A stretch of DNA of 64,000 bases from Octadecabacter dasysiphoniae. Its GTDB lineage: Bacteria; Pseudomonadota; Alphaproteobacteria; Rhodobacterales; Rhodobacteraceae. Position 1 is the stretch's first letter, and each line of letters begins with the position of its first letter. Shown in pieces: positions 19,071 to 28,740 of this stretch. Both the position numbers and the translations under genes were made by a program. Below the pieces are notes generated by a model. It did no database searches. It was not told the DNA's origin and worked only from the letters and a program-made list of their open reading frames with translations. The stretch lies in the NCBI RefSeq assembly GCF_021532615.1, contig NZ_JAKGAQ010000002.1, positions 310,001 to 374,000 on the forward strand, written 5' to 3'.

Positions 19071-19457
19071 ATGAAAATAATCCTGATCACATTGCCCCTC
19101 CTCGCACTCGCTGCGTGTTCCACCCCGCGCGAACAATGCATTTCCACCGCAAACAGTCAGCTGCGCACGCTGGATCGGTTGGTGAATGTCACACGTGGAA
19201 ATGTGCAACGCGGGTTTGCCCTGACGTCCGTTCAAGACGTTCGTGTCGTGCAGTCCACGTGTCAGGGACGCAATGAAGACGGCACAGAGTTCCGGTTTGA
19301 TTGCGAAGAAACCCAAACACGCACGCGCCAGGAACCTGTCACGATCGACATCGCCGAAGAACGCCGCAAGCTTGCGCAATTGGAAGAACGGCGCGACCAA
19401 GCTGCCCGTGACGCGGTTGAACAAACACAGCAATGCATCGCGATGCATCCGGAATAA
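19071..19457 (+). CDS. Small lipoprotein of unknown function
   Basis: 128 residues. A lipoprotein signal peptide ends in the lipobox LAAC, so the lipid would sit on Cys16. The mature part holds an acidic middle with Cys residues (FDCEE) and ends in a charged, probably coiled-coil helix (EERRKLAQLEERRDQAARDA). I recognise no domain. The start at 19071 is set by the signal peptide. The next gene is convergent and begins right at this stop. Its product should be anchored in the periplasm or outer membrane. Confidence 0.75.
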   Translation: MKIILITLPLLALAACSTPREQCISTANSQLRTLDRLVNVTRGNVQRGFALTSVQDVRVVQSTCQGRNEDGTEFRFDCEETQTRTRQEPVTIDIAEERRKLAQLEERRDQAARDAVEQTQQCIAMHPE

Positions 19458-20261
19458 TCAGTGGGCGGGTGATCCGGCCGGATCAATCAGCGTGCGGCCG
19501 CCATCGACGGTTATGATCTGGCCTGTCACAAAGCTCGACGCATCCGAGGCAAGGTATTGCACCGCATCCGACACTTCGCCCGGGCCCGCAATGCGGCCAA
19601 GCGGCGTGTTATCAATGATGTCGCTGCGGTAATCTTCGTGTTCTTTCAGTTGGAATTTCAGGCTCGATGACATGACCGACCCGAACGCAACGGCGTTGAC
19701 GCGAATTCGGTGCGGCGCGAGGGCCACGGCCATGGACCGCGTCATCTGATCAAGGGCCGCTGTCGAAATCGAATAGCCCAACAATTCTGGATTGGCACGG
19801 CGCGCTGCGATTGAACTCAGGTTGATGATTGATCCGACTTGCCCATCTTCTTCGCCTTCGGCTTGTTTGATCATCCGCTTGGAAATCGCTTGCGTCAGGC
19901 GCAATGACGTCATCAGGTTCTGGTTCAGCAATGCCTCCACGTTGTCTTCTTTCGGGTTCAACGGGTCCGACGTCATCAACTGGCGCGATGCGTTGACCAA
20001 AATATCCACCCTCTCAAAACTGTCGATGGTCATGGACAGCAAATTGTTGATCGACAGTTTTTGGCGAAGATCACACGCGAAGGATCGGTAACGTTCGGGT
20101 TCTGCATCAGCCCCGCCCAATTCTTCAGACAGGCGATTTTCGTCCATATCCGCGAACACGACATTCGCGCCCTCAGCCACAAAATGGCGCCCAATCGCAA
20201 GGCCGACGCCATTGGCGGCCCCTGTCACGATGGCGGTTTTACCGGCGATGGAAAAAGTCAT
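19458..20261 (-). CDS. Short-chain dehydrogenase/reductase family protein lacking the catalytic Lys
   Basis: A 267-residue Rossmann protein with the NAD(P)-binding TGAANGVG at 13-20 and a C-terminal ITVDGGRTLIDP typical of classical SDRs. The active-site Ser is at 149 or 150 and Tyr at 163. The usual YxxxK is YSIST, with Thr167 where Lys is expected (codon ACA), and the NNAG motif is VNAS. Either the enzyme uses altered chemistry or it is a non-catalytic relative. The reading frame is intact and the rest of the fold is well kept, so it is not an obvious pseudogene. Substrate unknown. Confidence 0.85.
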   Translation of the reverse strand: MTFSIAGKTAIVTGAANGVGLAIGRHFVAEGANVVFADMDENRLSEELGGADAEPERYRSFACDLRQKLSINNLLSMTIDSFERVDILVNASRQLMTSDPLNPKEDNVEALLNQNLMTSLRLTQAISKRMIKQAEGEEDGQVGSIINLSSIAARRANPELLGYSISTAALDQMTRSMAVALAPHRIRVNAVAFGSVMSSSLKFQLKEHEDYRSDIIDNTPLGRIAGPGEVSDAVQYLASDASSFVTGQIITVDGGRTLIDPAGSPAH

Positions 20262-20305
20262 GGAAGCTCCTTGTCGCCCTTCAGCTGGGCGCAGAGTAAA
20301 TGAAA

Positions 20306-21241
20306 TTACCGCTTTGGGCGAGACGCGCGAAAGATTTTGAACGCGCCCGACCCGCTGAGCTCTTCGATATGGGCGAATTTTGCATCTAATTCAGCTTCGT
20401 ACGGCAGGTGGCGGTTTGCCACCATCAATAGCTGTCCGCGTGGTTTCAGGATACGGGCCGCCGTCGCGATAAAGCCTCTGCCCAAATCAGGGTTGCCGTC
20501 CCGCGATGTGTGGAACGGCGGATTCGAAACGACCACGTCATAGGCCCCCTGATGATCCAGCGCATCCGCCCAGATCGCCATAGCGCGCGGATCGTCGGTG
20601 TTTGTCACAGCACAATCGAGCGCGGTTTTTTCCGCTTCGATCATGTCGAGCTTTGTCACGCCGTCATGTTTCAGAATTTCACGGCTCAGGTATCCCCAAC
20701 CGGCACCTAGGTCCGCAATATCGCCCTTTAGGTCGTCCAGATGTGTGGCCAGCAATGCTGAACCTGCGTCGATCTTACTTTCGGAAAACACGCCTGCGGC
20801 GGTCGTATATCCTTCGGGGGATTTTACGGCCACATCCCAAGCAGGCGCTTTGCCCGCGGAAAACCAAAACAAACGCCCGTGACCCTTGGCGATAACGCCA
20901 TTGATCGCGCAAACCTTGCGGATGTCTTTGTAGATGCTTTCAACGCCGTCAGTTTTTTGCCCGTCCACGATGACAACCCCACCCGCCGCAATCGCATCAA
21001 GGATGGTTTGCCGCGCCAGCGTTTTGGATCGCGGCAATACAACAAGCGTCGCCGCGCGGCCCGTTCCTTCCCCGACCAAACCAGCAGCCCGCCAATATTG
21101 GTGATCTGGATAAAACGTCGCCTCAATCGTCACATCGCGCAATCCGGCAAGGTCATATCCGACGGGTGGGCGCACAATATGCGACGTTCCGTCGATCGTC
21201 AGACCTTCGGCCAGTGCGGTGTGTAATCTTGAATGTCTCAT
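20306..21241 (-). CDS. RsmC-like class I SAM-dependent methyltransferase
   Basis: A 311-residue protein with a degenerate N-terminal half and a C-terminal methyltransferase domain, the two-domain plan of RsmC/RlmG enzymes that methylate guanine N2 in rRNA. The SAM-binding loop is DLGAGWGYLS at 177-186 and the catalytic NPPFH is at 240-244. The 16S G1207 target is the likely one from family, but not proven. It follows clpS on the same strand by 24 bases. Confidence 0.85.
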   Translation of the reverse strand: MRHSRLHTALAEGLTIDGTSHIVRPPVGYDLAGLRDVTIEATFYPDHQYWRAAGLVGEGTGRAATLVVLPRSKTLARQTILDAIAAGGVVIVDGQKTDGVESIYKDIRKVCAINGVIAKGHGRLFWFSAGKAPAWDVAVKSPEGYTTAAGVFSESKIDAGSALLATHLDDLKGDIADLGAGWGYLSREILKHDGVTKLDMIEAEKTALDCAVTNTDDPRAMAIWADALDHQGAYDVVVSNPPFHTSRDGNPDLGRGFIATAARILKPRGQLLMVANRHLPYEAELDAKFAHIEELSGSGAFKIFRASRPKR

Positions 21242-21265
21242 GAGAACCGAGTGGGCAGCGCGCCC

Positions 21266-21607
21266 TTACTCTTTCTCCATCGTGCATTGCAACGGGTGTT
21301 GATGGCGGGCTGCAAAATCCATCACAAGGGCGACTTTGGTCTCAGCAATTTCATGGGAAAACACGCCAACAACGGCCAAACCTTTTTCATGAACGGTCAA
21401 CATCAGTTCAATCGACTGCGCGTTGGTCATGCCGAAAAAGCGTTCAAGAACATGCACAACGAATTCCATCGGTGTGTAATCGTCGTTTAGAATCATGACT
21501 TTGTATAATGGCGGACGCTTCGTCTTCGGGCGCGTTTCCAGCTTGACGCCGATATCACTATCGTCGTCGCTGTCGCGGTCGGCCATCATGATCGGGTCGT
21601 GAAACAT
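21266..21607 (-). CDS. clpS: ATP-dependent Clp protease adaptor ClpS
   Basis: Binds N-degron substrates and hands them to ClpA. 113 residues from the ATG at 21607, which is preceded by AAGGA at good spacing; the frame is open further upstream but the family length favours this start. It contains [20 protein letters not shown] and the helix [18 protein letters not shown], both typical. An acidic N-terminal tail precedes the domain. Divergent from the HAD gene. Confidence 0.95.
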   Translation of the reverse strand: MFHDPIMMADRDSDDDSDIGVKLETRPKTKRPPLYKVMILNDDYTPMEFVVHVLERFFGMTNAQSIELMLTVHEKGLAVVGVFSHEIAETKVALVMDFAARHQHPLQCTMEKE

Positions 21608-21676
21608 TGCAATCCTTGCGTGCGAGTCGTGGGTGTAGTCTGCTCTCAGCGGCTTAATATAACCTCTCTGGGCCTT

Positions 21677-22420
21677 ATGAAAAGGGTTCAGCCAAAAGAC
21701 AAGCAGGTGCGTGACGTGACAAAACACAAATGGACCATCGCCTTTGATGCCGACGATACCCTTTGGCACAACGAACGCGGCTTTCGAATGACGCAAGACC
21801 GGTTCGCAGAACTGTTGGCCGATTACACGGATGGTGCGCATTTACAGGGGCGGTTGTTGGCGGCCGAACGGCGCAACCTCGCCGTCTATGGCTTTGGTAT
21901 CAAAGGGTTCGTCTTGTCGATGGTCGAAACCGCGATTGAGGTCACGGACGGCGCGGTTCCAACAGATGTTATCGCTGAACTGCTTGGTATGGGGCGGTCC
22001 ATGCTGTCAGACCCTGTGGAATTGCTGGTTGGCGCGCGGGCGGCTATCGAAACGTTAAAACCGAATGCCGAAATTATCCTGATCACCAAAGGTGATTTGC
22101 TTGATCAGGAACGCAAGCTGGCCCAATCCGGTCTTGGTGATCTTTTCGACGCGGTTGAGATCGTGAGCGACAAGACCGCCGACATCTATACCCGCATCTT
22201 TGCGCGCCACGACACAGCCCATCAAATGATGGTCGGCAATTCGCTGCGATCTGACGTTATTCCCGCGATTGAGGCCGGCGCGTGGGGTGTTCACGTGCCA
22301 CATGACCTAACCTGGGAATACGAACACGCCGAAGCACCCCTAACGCACCGCCATTTTCGGCAGATTTCCGCGCTATCTGACCTGCCCGCATTGATCACTG
22401 ACCTTTCAGGCGGGCGTTAA
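21677..22420 (+). CDS. HAD-superfamily hydrolase
   Basis: A 247-residue putative phosphatase. Motif I is [13 protein letters not shown], with the nucleophile and acid aspartates in DxDxT form; motif II is ILITKGD; motif III/IV is [24 protein letters not shown] helical cap lies between motifs I and II. The ATG at 21677 has no clear ribosome site; a GTG 39 bases later has AGGTG in front and would give a protein starting [12 protein letters not shown], so the true start may be 21716. Substrate unknown. Confidence 0.85.
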   Translation: MKRVQPKDKQVRDVTKHKWTIAFDADDTLWHNERGFRMTQDRFAELLADYTDGAHLQGRLLAAERRNLAVYGFGIKGFVLSMVETAIEVTDGAVPTDVIAELLGMGRSMLSDPVELLVGARAAIETLKPNAEIILITKGDLLDQERKLAQSGLGDLFDAVEIVSDKTADIYTRIFARHDTAHQMMVGNSLRSDVIPAIEAGAWGVHVPHDLTWEYEHAEAPLTHRHFRQISALSDLPALITDLSGGR

Positions 22421-22586
22421 CCACCTGCCACATTCCCGCCACAATCGGCTATCTAGCGGTTAAACTGGAATTTGCCCCCTAGATGTGGCCCCTCAGGCGC
22501 CGAACGTGCAGGGATGCCACACCAAAACCCTTTGAAATTAGGGTATTTTCTGAAACGCCGCCCTGTGTTAGCCTTATTTCATAAAC

Positions 22587-22614
22587 GAGACCCCACTAAA
22601 AAAAATCGGGGCTC
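22587..22614 (+). promoter_or_regulatory. Hairpin in the leader of the carboxypeptidase gene
   Basis: GAG-A-CCCC (22587-22594) pairs with GGGGCTC (22608-22614) around an A-rich loop, about 25 bases before the GTG start. It is too near the start to be a terminator of the previous gene alone; it might affect translation. Pattern only. Confidence 0.25.
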
Positions 22615-22639
22615 ACGAGGCAGTAAAAGAGGCAGTGGC

Positions 22640-24055
22640 GTGAAACGTCGTATTCAAAACCCCGCGTTGGCGGGCTTTCTTCTATTGATCACATTGCTGA
22701 TGGCGGCATTGGCGCCTGTTACAGCGAAAGCAGCACCCTACGCGGCCATGGTTATGGATGCGCGGACCGGTGAGGTTTTGCATTCGCGTAATGCTGACAC
22801 GCAATTGCACCCTGCGTCGCTGACCAAGATGATGACGCTGTATATCGCGTTTCAAGCCATCGAACGCGGTGAAATCAGCCTTGATGATATGGTGACGATC
22901 ACCCCCCTCGCGGCGAACGAGCCTCCTTCGAAATTGGGTCTGGTTGCGGGTCAACGTATCCAATTCCGATATCTCATCCGTGCCGCGGGCGTGAAATCCG
23001 CCAATGATGCCGCCACGGCGATCGGTATCGCGCTTGAGGGTAACGAAGCCGCCTTTGCGCGCCGTATGACCGCCACAGCACGCGCTATGGGCATGTCGCG
23101 CACAACATTTCGCAACGCCCACGGCCTGACCGAGGCAGGGCACATGTCCACCGCCCGCGACATGACCGTTCTGGGCCGTCACATGATCTACGATCACCCG
23201 CAGTATTATAATATTTTCAGCCGCATCACGACGGATGCTGGTGTGCGCGAAGTTGCCAACACAAACCGCCGTTTTCTGCGCGCCTATCGCGGTGCTGACG
23301 GGATCAAGACAGGTTACACACGTGCCGCCGGTTTTAACCTTGTCGCGTCCGCTGAACGTGGTCAGGAACGTATTATTGCGACGATGTTTGGCGGATCTTC
23401 TACCGCACAGCGCAACGCCCGTGTCGCCGAATTGCTGGACATGGGATTTGCCCGTGCCCCTGCAACGGCCCGCATTGATCGCCCAAGCCCTGTCGCACCA
23501 CAAGGGAGTGGCGGCGCAGAGGCACCGCCCCCCGGAACCACGGCCCGCACCGTGCGTGTAAACGGCCTTGTTGCGCGATCACTGCGCCCCAATGCCCGCC
23601 CAGTACCCGACGCGCCAGAAGTCGCCGAAGAATTGCTGGCCGTGAATGCAGACGCCGTTCAGGATGCCGTGGCAGATGTGCTTGAAACTGTCGCCGCCGC
23701 ACCCGAGGCAACGCCTGCACCGCAAGCCAGACCCGCTGATGTGGTCCTTGCGGCTGTGCAGCAGGCAAGCCCGGTGCCAAGTGAACCTGAAATCGTCACG
23801 CGCATCTCTACCTCTGGCAGCCGTTTGTGGGGCATCAATGTTGGCCGCTACAACACGCAGTATCAGGCCGAACGTGTCCTGCTACGCGTCGCGCTGAACG
23901 AAATGTCGACGCTAGATGGGTCCTTGCGCCGTGTGAATTCTTCTAGCCGTGGGCATGACGCAAATTTCATGGGGTTGACCCGTGATGGCGCCGAACTGGC
24001 CTGTGCCCGCTTGCAAGCCCGCGGCACGACGTGTTTCATGATCGGGCCTGACTAA
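22640..24055 (+). CDS. D-alanyl-D-alanine carboxypeptidase with C-terminal SPOR domain
   Basis: Trims the terminal D-Ala from peptidoglycan stem peptides in the periplasm. I chose the GTG at 22640, with AGAGG seven bases before it, because the signal peptide then begins properly (KRRIQNPALAGFLLLITLL); the product has 471 residues. The active-site SxxK is Ser60-Lys63 (PASLTK), SxN is SAND and KTG is IKTGYT. After about residue 275 comes a Pro/Ala-rich linker of roughly 110 residues, then a SPOR-like domain (WGINVGRYNTQYQAERVL) that binds denuded glycan at the division site. This layout is known from alphaproteobacteria. Confidence 0.9.
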   Translation: MKRRIQNPALAGFLLLITLLMAALAPVTAKAAPYAAMVMDARTGEVLHSRNADTQLHPASLTKMMTLYIAFQAIERGEISLDDMVTITPLAANEPPSKLGLVAGQRIQFRYLIRAAGVKSANDAATAIGIALEGNEAAFARRMTATARAMGMSRTTFRNAHGLTEAGHMSTARDMTVLGRHMIYDHPQYYNIFSRITTDAGVREVANTNRRFLRAYRGADGIKTGYTRAAGFNLVASAERGQERIIATMFGGSSTAQRNARVAELLDMGFARAPATARIDRPSPVAPQGSGGAEAPPPGTTARTVRVNGLVARSLRPNARPVPDAPEVAEELLAVNADAVQDAVADVLETVAAAPEATPAPQARPADVVLAAVQQASPVPSEPEIVTRISTSGSRLWGINVGRYNTQYQAERVLLRVALNEMSTLDGSLRRVNSSSRGHDANFMGLTRDGAELACARLQARGTTCFMIGPD

Positions 24056-24073
24056 ATTCAAAGGACCACGCCC

Positions 24074-24763
24074 ATGGCCACCCTGATCGTTCGCCCGCCC
24101 AATACACCGACGTTGAAATCCAGCACACCCGATCACCACATTGGTGTTCACCGCGTCTTTTGTGTGGGCCAGAACTACGCCGATCACGTGGCTGAAATGG
24201 GCGGCGACCCTAAGGCTGATCCGCCGATCTTTTTCATGAAACCCGCCAGCGCGATTGTGCTGTCTGGCGCGTCCATTCCCTACCCCTTGGCCACGCAAAA
24301 CCTGCATCACGAAGTCGAACTGGTCGTCGTGTTGAACCGTGGCGGCACCGATATCGCAGAAGCCGACGCACTGGATCATGTTTATGGCTACGCGGTCGGC
24401 AATGATCTGACGCGCCGTGACGTTCAGGCAGCGGCCAAGGCCAAAGGCAGCCCTTGGGATATGGCCAAAGGGTTCGACAATTCAGCCGTGATCGGCACCG
24501 TGCACCCCGTGTCAGAGGTCGGGCACCCGAACGCGGGGGCCGTGCGCTGCACGGTAGAAGGTGAAGTACGCCAGAACGGTGACCTGACGCAGATGATCTG
24601 GTCCGTGCCTGAAATCATCGCAACCCTGTCAAAACTGGTAACGCTTGAGGCCGGTGACATCATCATGACAGGCACGCCGTCTGGCGTCGGCCCTATTTCG
24701 GCGGGTCAAACCTGTGCGTGTGACATCGAAGGGCTTTCTGGCGCGTCCATTACAGTGACCTAG
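24074..24763 (+). CDS. Fumarylacetoacetate hydrolase family protein
   Basis: 229 residues, the size of the short FAH/acylpyruvase group. It carries FCVGQNYADHVAEMGG, PIFFMKPASAIV, LHHEVELVVVL with the metal-binding Glu residues, YGYAVGNDLTRRDVQ and IMTGTPSGVGP. Likely reactions are hydrolysis of acylpyruvates, decarboxylation of oxaloacetate or an isomerase step; context does not choose. It ends four bases into the convergent transporter operon. Confidence 0.9.
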   Translation: MATLIVRPPNTPTLKSSTPDHHIGVHRVFCVGQNYADHVAEMGGDPKADPPIFFMKPASAIVLSGASIPYPLATQNLHHEVELVVVLNRGGTDIAEADALDHVYGYAVGNDLTRRDVQAAAKAKGSPWDMAKGFDNSAVIGTVHPVSEVGHPNAGAVRCTVEGEVRQNGDLTQMIWSVPEIIATLSKLVTLEAGDIIMTGTPSGVGPISAGQTCACDIEGLSGASITVT

Positions 24764-26343
24764 CCAAACGCCGCTTTCATCAATTCACGGGTGTATTCGA
24801 CCTGTGGCGCGTCAAAAATCGCATCGGCGTCGCCGGCTTCGACAACATCACCACGTTTCATCACCATCACCTTGTGGCTCAGCGCGCGCACCACTTTCAA
24901 ATCATGCGAAATAAACAGATACGCCAGCTGGTATTTCTTTTGAAGGTCCCGCAGCAGGTCAACGATTTGCACCTGAACGGTCATATCCAGTGCCGATGTC
25001 GGTTCATCCAGCACCACCAGCGTCGGGCGCAAAATCATCGCCCGCGCAATCGCGATGCGCTGTCGCTGACCGCCTGAAAACTCGTGCGGGTAACGATCCA
25101 TCAGCGCCGGATCAAGCCCGACTTCACCCATGATCTCAGCCACCATTTCACGCGGGTTTTTACCTGCGGCAGTGCCGTGAACTGTCAGCCCTTCGGCGAT
25201 GATCTGTTCCACCGTCATGCGCGGACTAAGTGACCCATACGGATCTTGAAACACGATCTGCATGTCCGATCGCAGCGGGCGCATTGAGCGTTCCCCCAGC
25301 CCATGCAGGTCTTTGCCCATGAACACGATCCGCCCTTCGGACTGGATTAAACGCATCATCGCCAACGCGAGCGTTGTTTTGCCAGACCCGGATTCACCGA
25401 CGATACCGACAGTCTCCCCTGCCCTCACCTCAAACGACGCATCGTTCACGGCTTTTACGTAACCTGTCGTACGGCGCAAAAGACCTGAAGTCAGCGGGAA
25501 CCAGATTTTCAGGTTCTCGGCCTTCGCAACAACCTTGGCCTGCGGATCGACAGGGTCAGGGAAGCCCGTGCTTTCAGCCTCAAGCAGGGTGCGGGTGTAG
25601 GGATGTTGCGGGTTGGCAAACAATTCAGCCGTCGGGCCATGTTCGACGATTTCACCGTCCTTCATCACACACACACGATCCGCGATTTTGCGCACGATTG
25701 TCAGGTCATGGGTGATGAACAGCATCGACATCCCAAGATCGCGTTTCAGGTCCGCCAGCAGATCAAGAATTTGCGCCTGAATGGTCACGTCCAGCGCAGT
25801 TGTCGGTTCATCCGCAATCAGCATTTCGGGGCCGTTGGCCAGCGCCATGGCGATCATGACGCGTTGTCGCTGCCCGCCAGACAGTTGATGCGGATAAGCC
25901 GACAGGCGGCTTTCGGGATCGTGGATACCGACCTGCACCAACAGTTCAAGGATACGCGTGCGCACCGCACCGCCGCGCAGCCCTTGGTGCAGCTCAATCG
26001 ATTCCGCGAGCTGCTTTTCAATCGTGTGCAGCGGGTTCAACGATGTCATCGGTTCTTGAAAGATAAAGCTGATGTCGTTGCCGCGCACGCGTCGCAGATC
26101 ACGTTCAGACGCGCCGACCATCTGGGTGCCATCATAGGTGATTGACCCGCCAACCGTCGCGCTGTCGCCCAAAAGCTGGACGGTGGACAAGGCTGACACG
26201 GATTTACCCGACCCGGATTCACCGACAATCGCAACTGTTTCGCCCTTATCGACATGAAACGACACACCGCGCACGGCATGGGTGGTTTCCCCGTCTTGGC
26301 GAAAATCAACTGTGAGGTCTTGAACGTCGAGCACACGGGTCAT
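24760..26343 (-). CDS. yejF: Peptide ABC transporter ATPase with two nucleotide-binding domains (YejF type)
   Basis: Powers a peptide importer. 527 residues holding two ATPase domains in one chain. Each has a Walker A (GESGSGKS at 41-48; GESGSGKT in the second half), an LSGGQRQRV or FSGGQRQRI signature, and a Walker B followed by DEPT. Last gene of a four-gene minus-strand operon; its ATG overlaps the permease stop by four bases. The single fused ATPase is characteristic of the Yej system, which in E. coli also imports microcin C. Confidence 0.93.
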   Translation of the reverse strand: MTRVLDVQDLTVDFRQDGETTHAVRGVSFHVDKGETVAIVGESGSGKSVSALSTVQLLGDSATVGGSITYDGTQMVGASERDLRRVRGNDISFIFQEPMTSLNPLHTIEKQLAESIELHQGLRGGAVRTRILELLVQVGIHDPESRLSAYPHQLSGGQRQRVMIAMALANGPEMLIADEPTTALDVTIQAQILDLLADLKRDLGMSMLFITHDLTIVRKIADRVCVMKDGEIVEHGPTAELFANPQHPYTRTLLEAESTGFPDPVDPQAKVVAKAENLKIWFPLTSGLLRRTTGYVKAVNDASFEVRAGETVGIVGESGSGKTTLALAMMRLIQSEGRIVFMGKDLHGLGERSMRPLRSDMQIVFQDPYGSLSPRMTVEQIIAEGLTVHGTAAGKNPREMVAEIMGEVGLDPALMDRYPHEFSGGQRQRIAIARAMILRPTLVVLDEPTSALDMTVQVQIVDLLRDLQKKYQLAYLFISHDLKVVRALSHKVMVMKRGDVVEAGDADAIFDAPQVEYTRELMKAAFG

Positions 26344-27485
26344 GAAAACGTCTTTCGCGGATCGAACGCATCACGCACGCCCTCAAAGATGAACACCAGC
26401 AGCGACAGCATGATCGCAAAGGTGAAGAAGGCCGTAAAACCGAGCCATGGGGCCTGTAGGTTTTGTTTGGCCTGCAATGTCATTTCACCAAGCGATGGCG
26501 CCGAAGACGGCAGGCCAAAGCCAAGAAAGTCGAGAGATGCGAGCGTTGCAATGGTGCCGGTGATGATGAACGGCAACATCGTGACGGTCGCCACCATCGC
26601 GTTGGGCAACATATGCCGGAACATGATTGTGCGGTCAGATACGCCCAGCGCCTTGGCCGCGCGCACATATTCAAAGTTCCGCGCCCTTAGGAATTCAGCC
26701 CTGACCACACCCACCAAGGCGGGCCAGCCGAACAGGATTGTAAGAAACACAAGCAGCCAGAAAGAGCGCCCCAATATCGCGAATAAAATGATAATGACGT
26801 AAAGCGACGGTGTGCTTCCCCAGATTTCCAGCAGGCGTTGAAATATCAGGTCGACCCACCCGCCAAAATATCCCTGAATGGCGCCCGCTATGATGCCGAT
26901 GATCGACGCGATGGATGTGACAATGATCGTGAACAAAATCGACAGACGGAACCCGTGGATTACACGCGCTGTCACATCGCGTTTCGTATCATCCGTGCCC
27001 AGCCAATTGTTTTCATCGGGCGGTGACGGGGCGACGCCGGGAATGTCAACAATTGTGTTGTAGCTGTACGGAATGGGCGGCCAGATCAGCCAGCCTTTGT
27101 CGAATTCCGCGTCTTCAATCGTGCCCGTGTTCGCGGCCTCGATCATACCTTCGGGGTCGTCAAAACAGATTTCCAGCCCACCGGTTTCGATCAGACATTT
27201 GACTTCGATATCTTTGTATTCAGCCTCGGTCGGGAAATCGCCGCCGTAGTCCCGTTCAGAATAAAAGCTGAAAATCGGCATGCGGATTTCGCCGCGATAG
27301 CTGACCATGATCGGTTTATCGTTCGCCAGGAATTCAGCAAACAGCGATAACACAAACAGGACCATGAAAATCCACAACGACCAATAGGCACGGCGGTTAC
27401 GTGTAAAGTTTTTCCAGCGGCGTTTGTTGAGCGGCGACAGGGCAAAACGGCCCTTTTTCGGGGTGGGGGGGAGTGCAGTGTCCAT
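26340..27485 (-). CDS. yejE: Peptide ABC transporter permease (YejE type)
   Basis: Inner-membrane subunit, 381 residues. A first membrane segment (YWSLWIFMVLFVLSLFAEFL) is followed by a periplasmic insert of about 100 residues with NWLGTDDTKRDVTARVIHGFR, typical of DppC/YejE permeases, then five more membrane segments. The ATPase docking loop reads YVRAAKALGVSDRTIMFRHMLPNA. It starts two bases after the yejB stop. Confidence 0.93.
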   Translation of the reverse strand: MDTALPPTPKKGRFALSPLNKRRWKNFTRNRRAYWSLWIFMVLFVLSLFAEFLANDKPIMVSYRGEIRMPIFSFYSERDYGGDFPTEAEYKDIEVKCLIETGGLEICFDDPEGMIEAANTGTIEDAEFDKGWLIWPPIPYSYNTIVDIPGVAPSPPDENNWLGTDDTKRDVTARVIHGFRLSILFTIIVTSIASIIGIIAGAIQGYFGGWVDLIFQRLLEIWGSTPSLYVIIILFAILGRSFWLLVFLTILFGWPALVGVVRAEFLRARNFEYVRAAKALGVSDRTIMFRHMLPNAMVATVTMLPFIITGTIATLASLDFLGFGLPSSAPSLGEMTLQAKQNLQAPWLGFTAFFTFAIMLSLLVFIFEGVRDAFDPRKTFS

Positions 27486-27487
27486 CC

Positions 27488-28702
27488 TTAACCCCTCTTT
27501 TCAAAATCGATGCGCGGGTCGATCAACACGTAGGTGATGTCCGTCAAAATCCCGACGATTAGCCCCATAAGCGAGAAGGCGAACAGCGTTCCGAACATCA
27601 CGGGATAGTCACGCTGCAACGTGGCCTCGAACCCCAAACGCCCCAGCCCGTCGAGAGAGAACAGCGTTTCGATAATCAACGACCCACCAAAGAACACACC
27701 GATAAACAATGCCGGGAAGCCGGAAATCACGATCAGCATGGCATTGCGGAAAACGTGGCCGTACAACACACGACCCTCTGACAGGCCCTTGGCCTTGGCG
27801 GTGATCACGTATTGCTTTTTGATCTCGTCCAAGAAGCTGTTTTTGGTCAGCAAGGTCAGGGTCGCAAAGGCCGAAATCGTGGATGCCAATACAGGTAATG
27901 CGATGTGGTGGAGGTAGTCCTTGATCTGGCCCCATGTGCTGAGGTCTTCGAAATTGGACGACGTCAAACCGCGCAGCGGAAACAGCCGCAGGCAAGTCGG
28001 GTTCGAATTATAAAGCCACGTCACATTTTCCCGCAAGAAATCGGAAATCCCGAACGGCAGGCGGAAGCAGTTGTTGGACGCAAAAAGCACAATCAGCAGG
28101 ATCGCAAACAAGAACCCCGGAATGGCATAACCCACGATGATCGCCGCCGATGTCCATGTGTCAAAAGACGATCCGTCGCGCACAGCCTTTTTGATGCCCA
28201 GCGGAATCGACACCATATAGGCGATCAGAGTGGACCACAGACCCAGTGTGATCGACACGGGCATCTTTTCCAGGACCAGATCAACAACGGACACGGAGCG
28301 GAAATAACTGTCACCAAAGTCAAAGCGCACATAATCCCACATCATCAGGAAAAACCGTTCGAACGCGGGAATGGGAACGGGGGAACATTCATCTGCGCGC
28401 AGGTCCGGTTCGCCTACGAAACCAGCCTCGCAAACAATACGTGAAAAGTTAAATTCGACCTGAAGCTCATCCAGAAATTCCTGCGGCAATCCGCGTGATG
28501 CGACGCTGTCACTGCCTTCTTCAACGATTTCTGACCCACCACCAGAAATGCCTTCGAACACATCCCCGCCGCCTTCAAGCTGCGCGATAATCTGCTCGAT
28601 TGGCCCACCGGGCACAAACTGGATCAGCGCAAAATTGATGATCATGATCCCCAGCAGCGTGGGGATCACAAGCAGCAATCGTTTGAAGATATAGGCGCCC
28701 AT
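27488..28702 (-). CDS. yejB: Peptide ABC transporter permease (YejB type)
   Basis: Inner-membrane subunit, 404 residues, somewhat longer than the E. coli protein. It opens with a membrane segment ([21 protein letters not shown]) and [10 protein letters not shown], then a Gly/Glu-rich soluble insert of about 100 residues, and five further membrane segments. The EAA-like loop is [24 protein letters not shown] split over the docking region. The gene lies 38 bases after yejA in the direction of transcription. Confidence 0.93.
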   Translation of the reverse strand: MGAYIFKRLLLVIPTLLGIMIINFALIQFVPGGPIEQIIAQLEGGGDVFEGISGGGSEIVEEGSDSVASRGLPQEFLDELQVEFNFSRIVCEAGFVGEPDLRADECSPVPIPAFERFFLMMWDYVRFDFGDSYFRSVSVVDLVLEKMPVSITLGLWSTLIAYMVSIPLGIKKAVRDGSSFDTWTSAAIIVGYAIPGFLFAILLIVLFASNNCFRLPFGISDFLRENVTWLYNSNPTCLRLFPLRGLTSSNFEDLSTWGQIKDYLHHIALPVLASTISAFATLTLLTKNSFLDEIKKQYVITAKAKGLSEGRVLYGHVFRNAMLIVISGFPALFIGVFFGGSLIIETLFSLDGLGRLGFEATLQRDYPVMFGTLFAFSLMGLIVGILTDITYVLIDPRIDFEKRG

Positions 28703-28740
28703 AGGTCTGCGTAGCCTTTATTATTTTTATTGTAGCGGGC

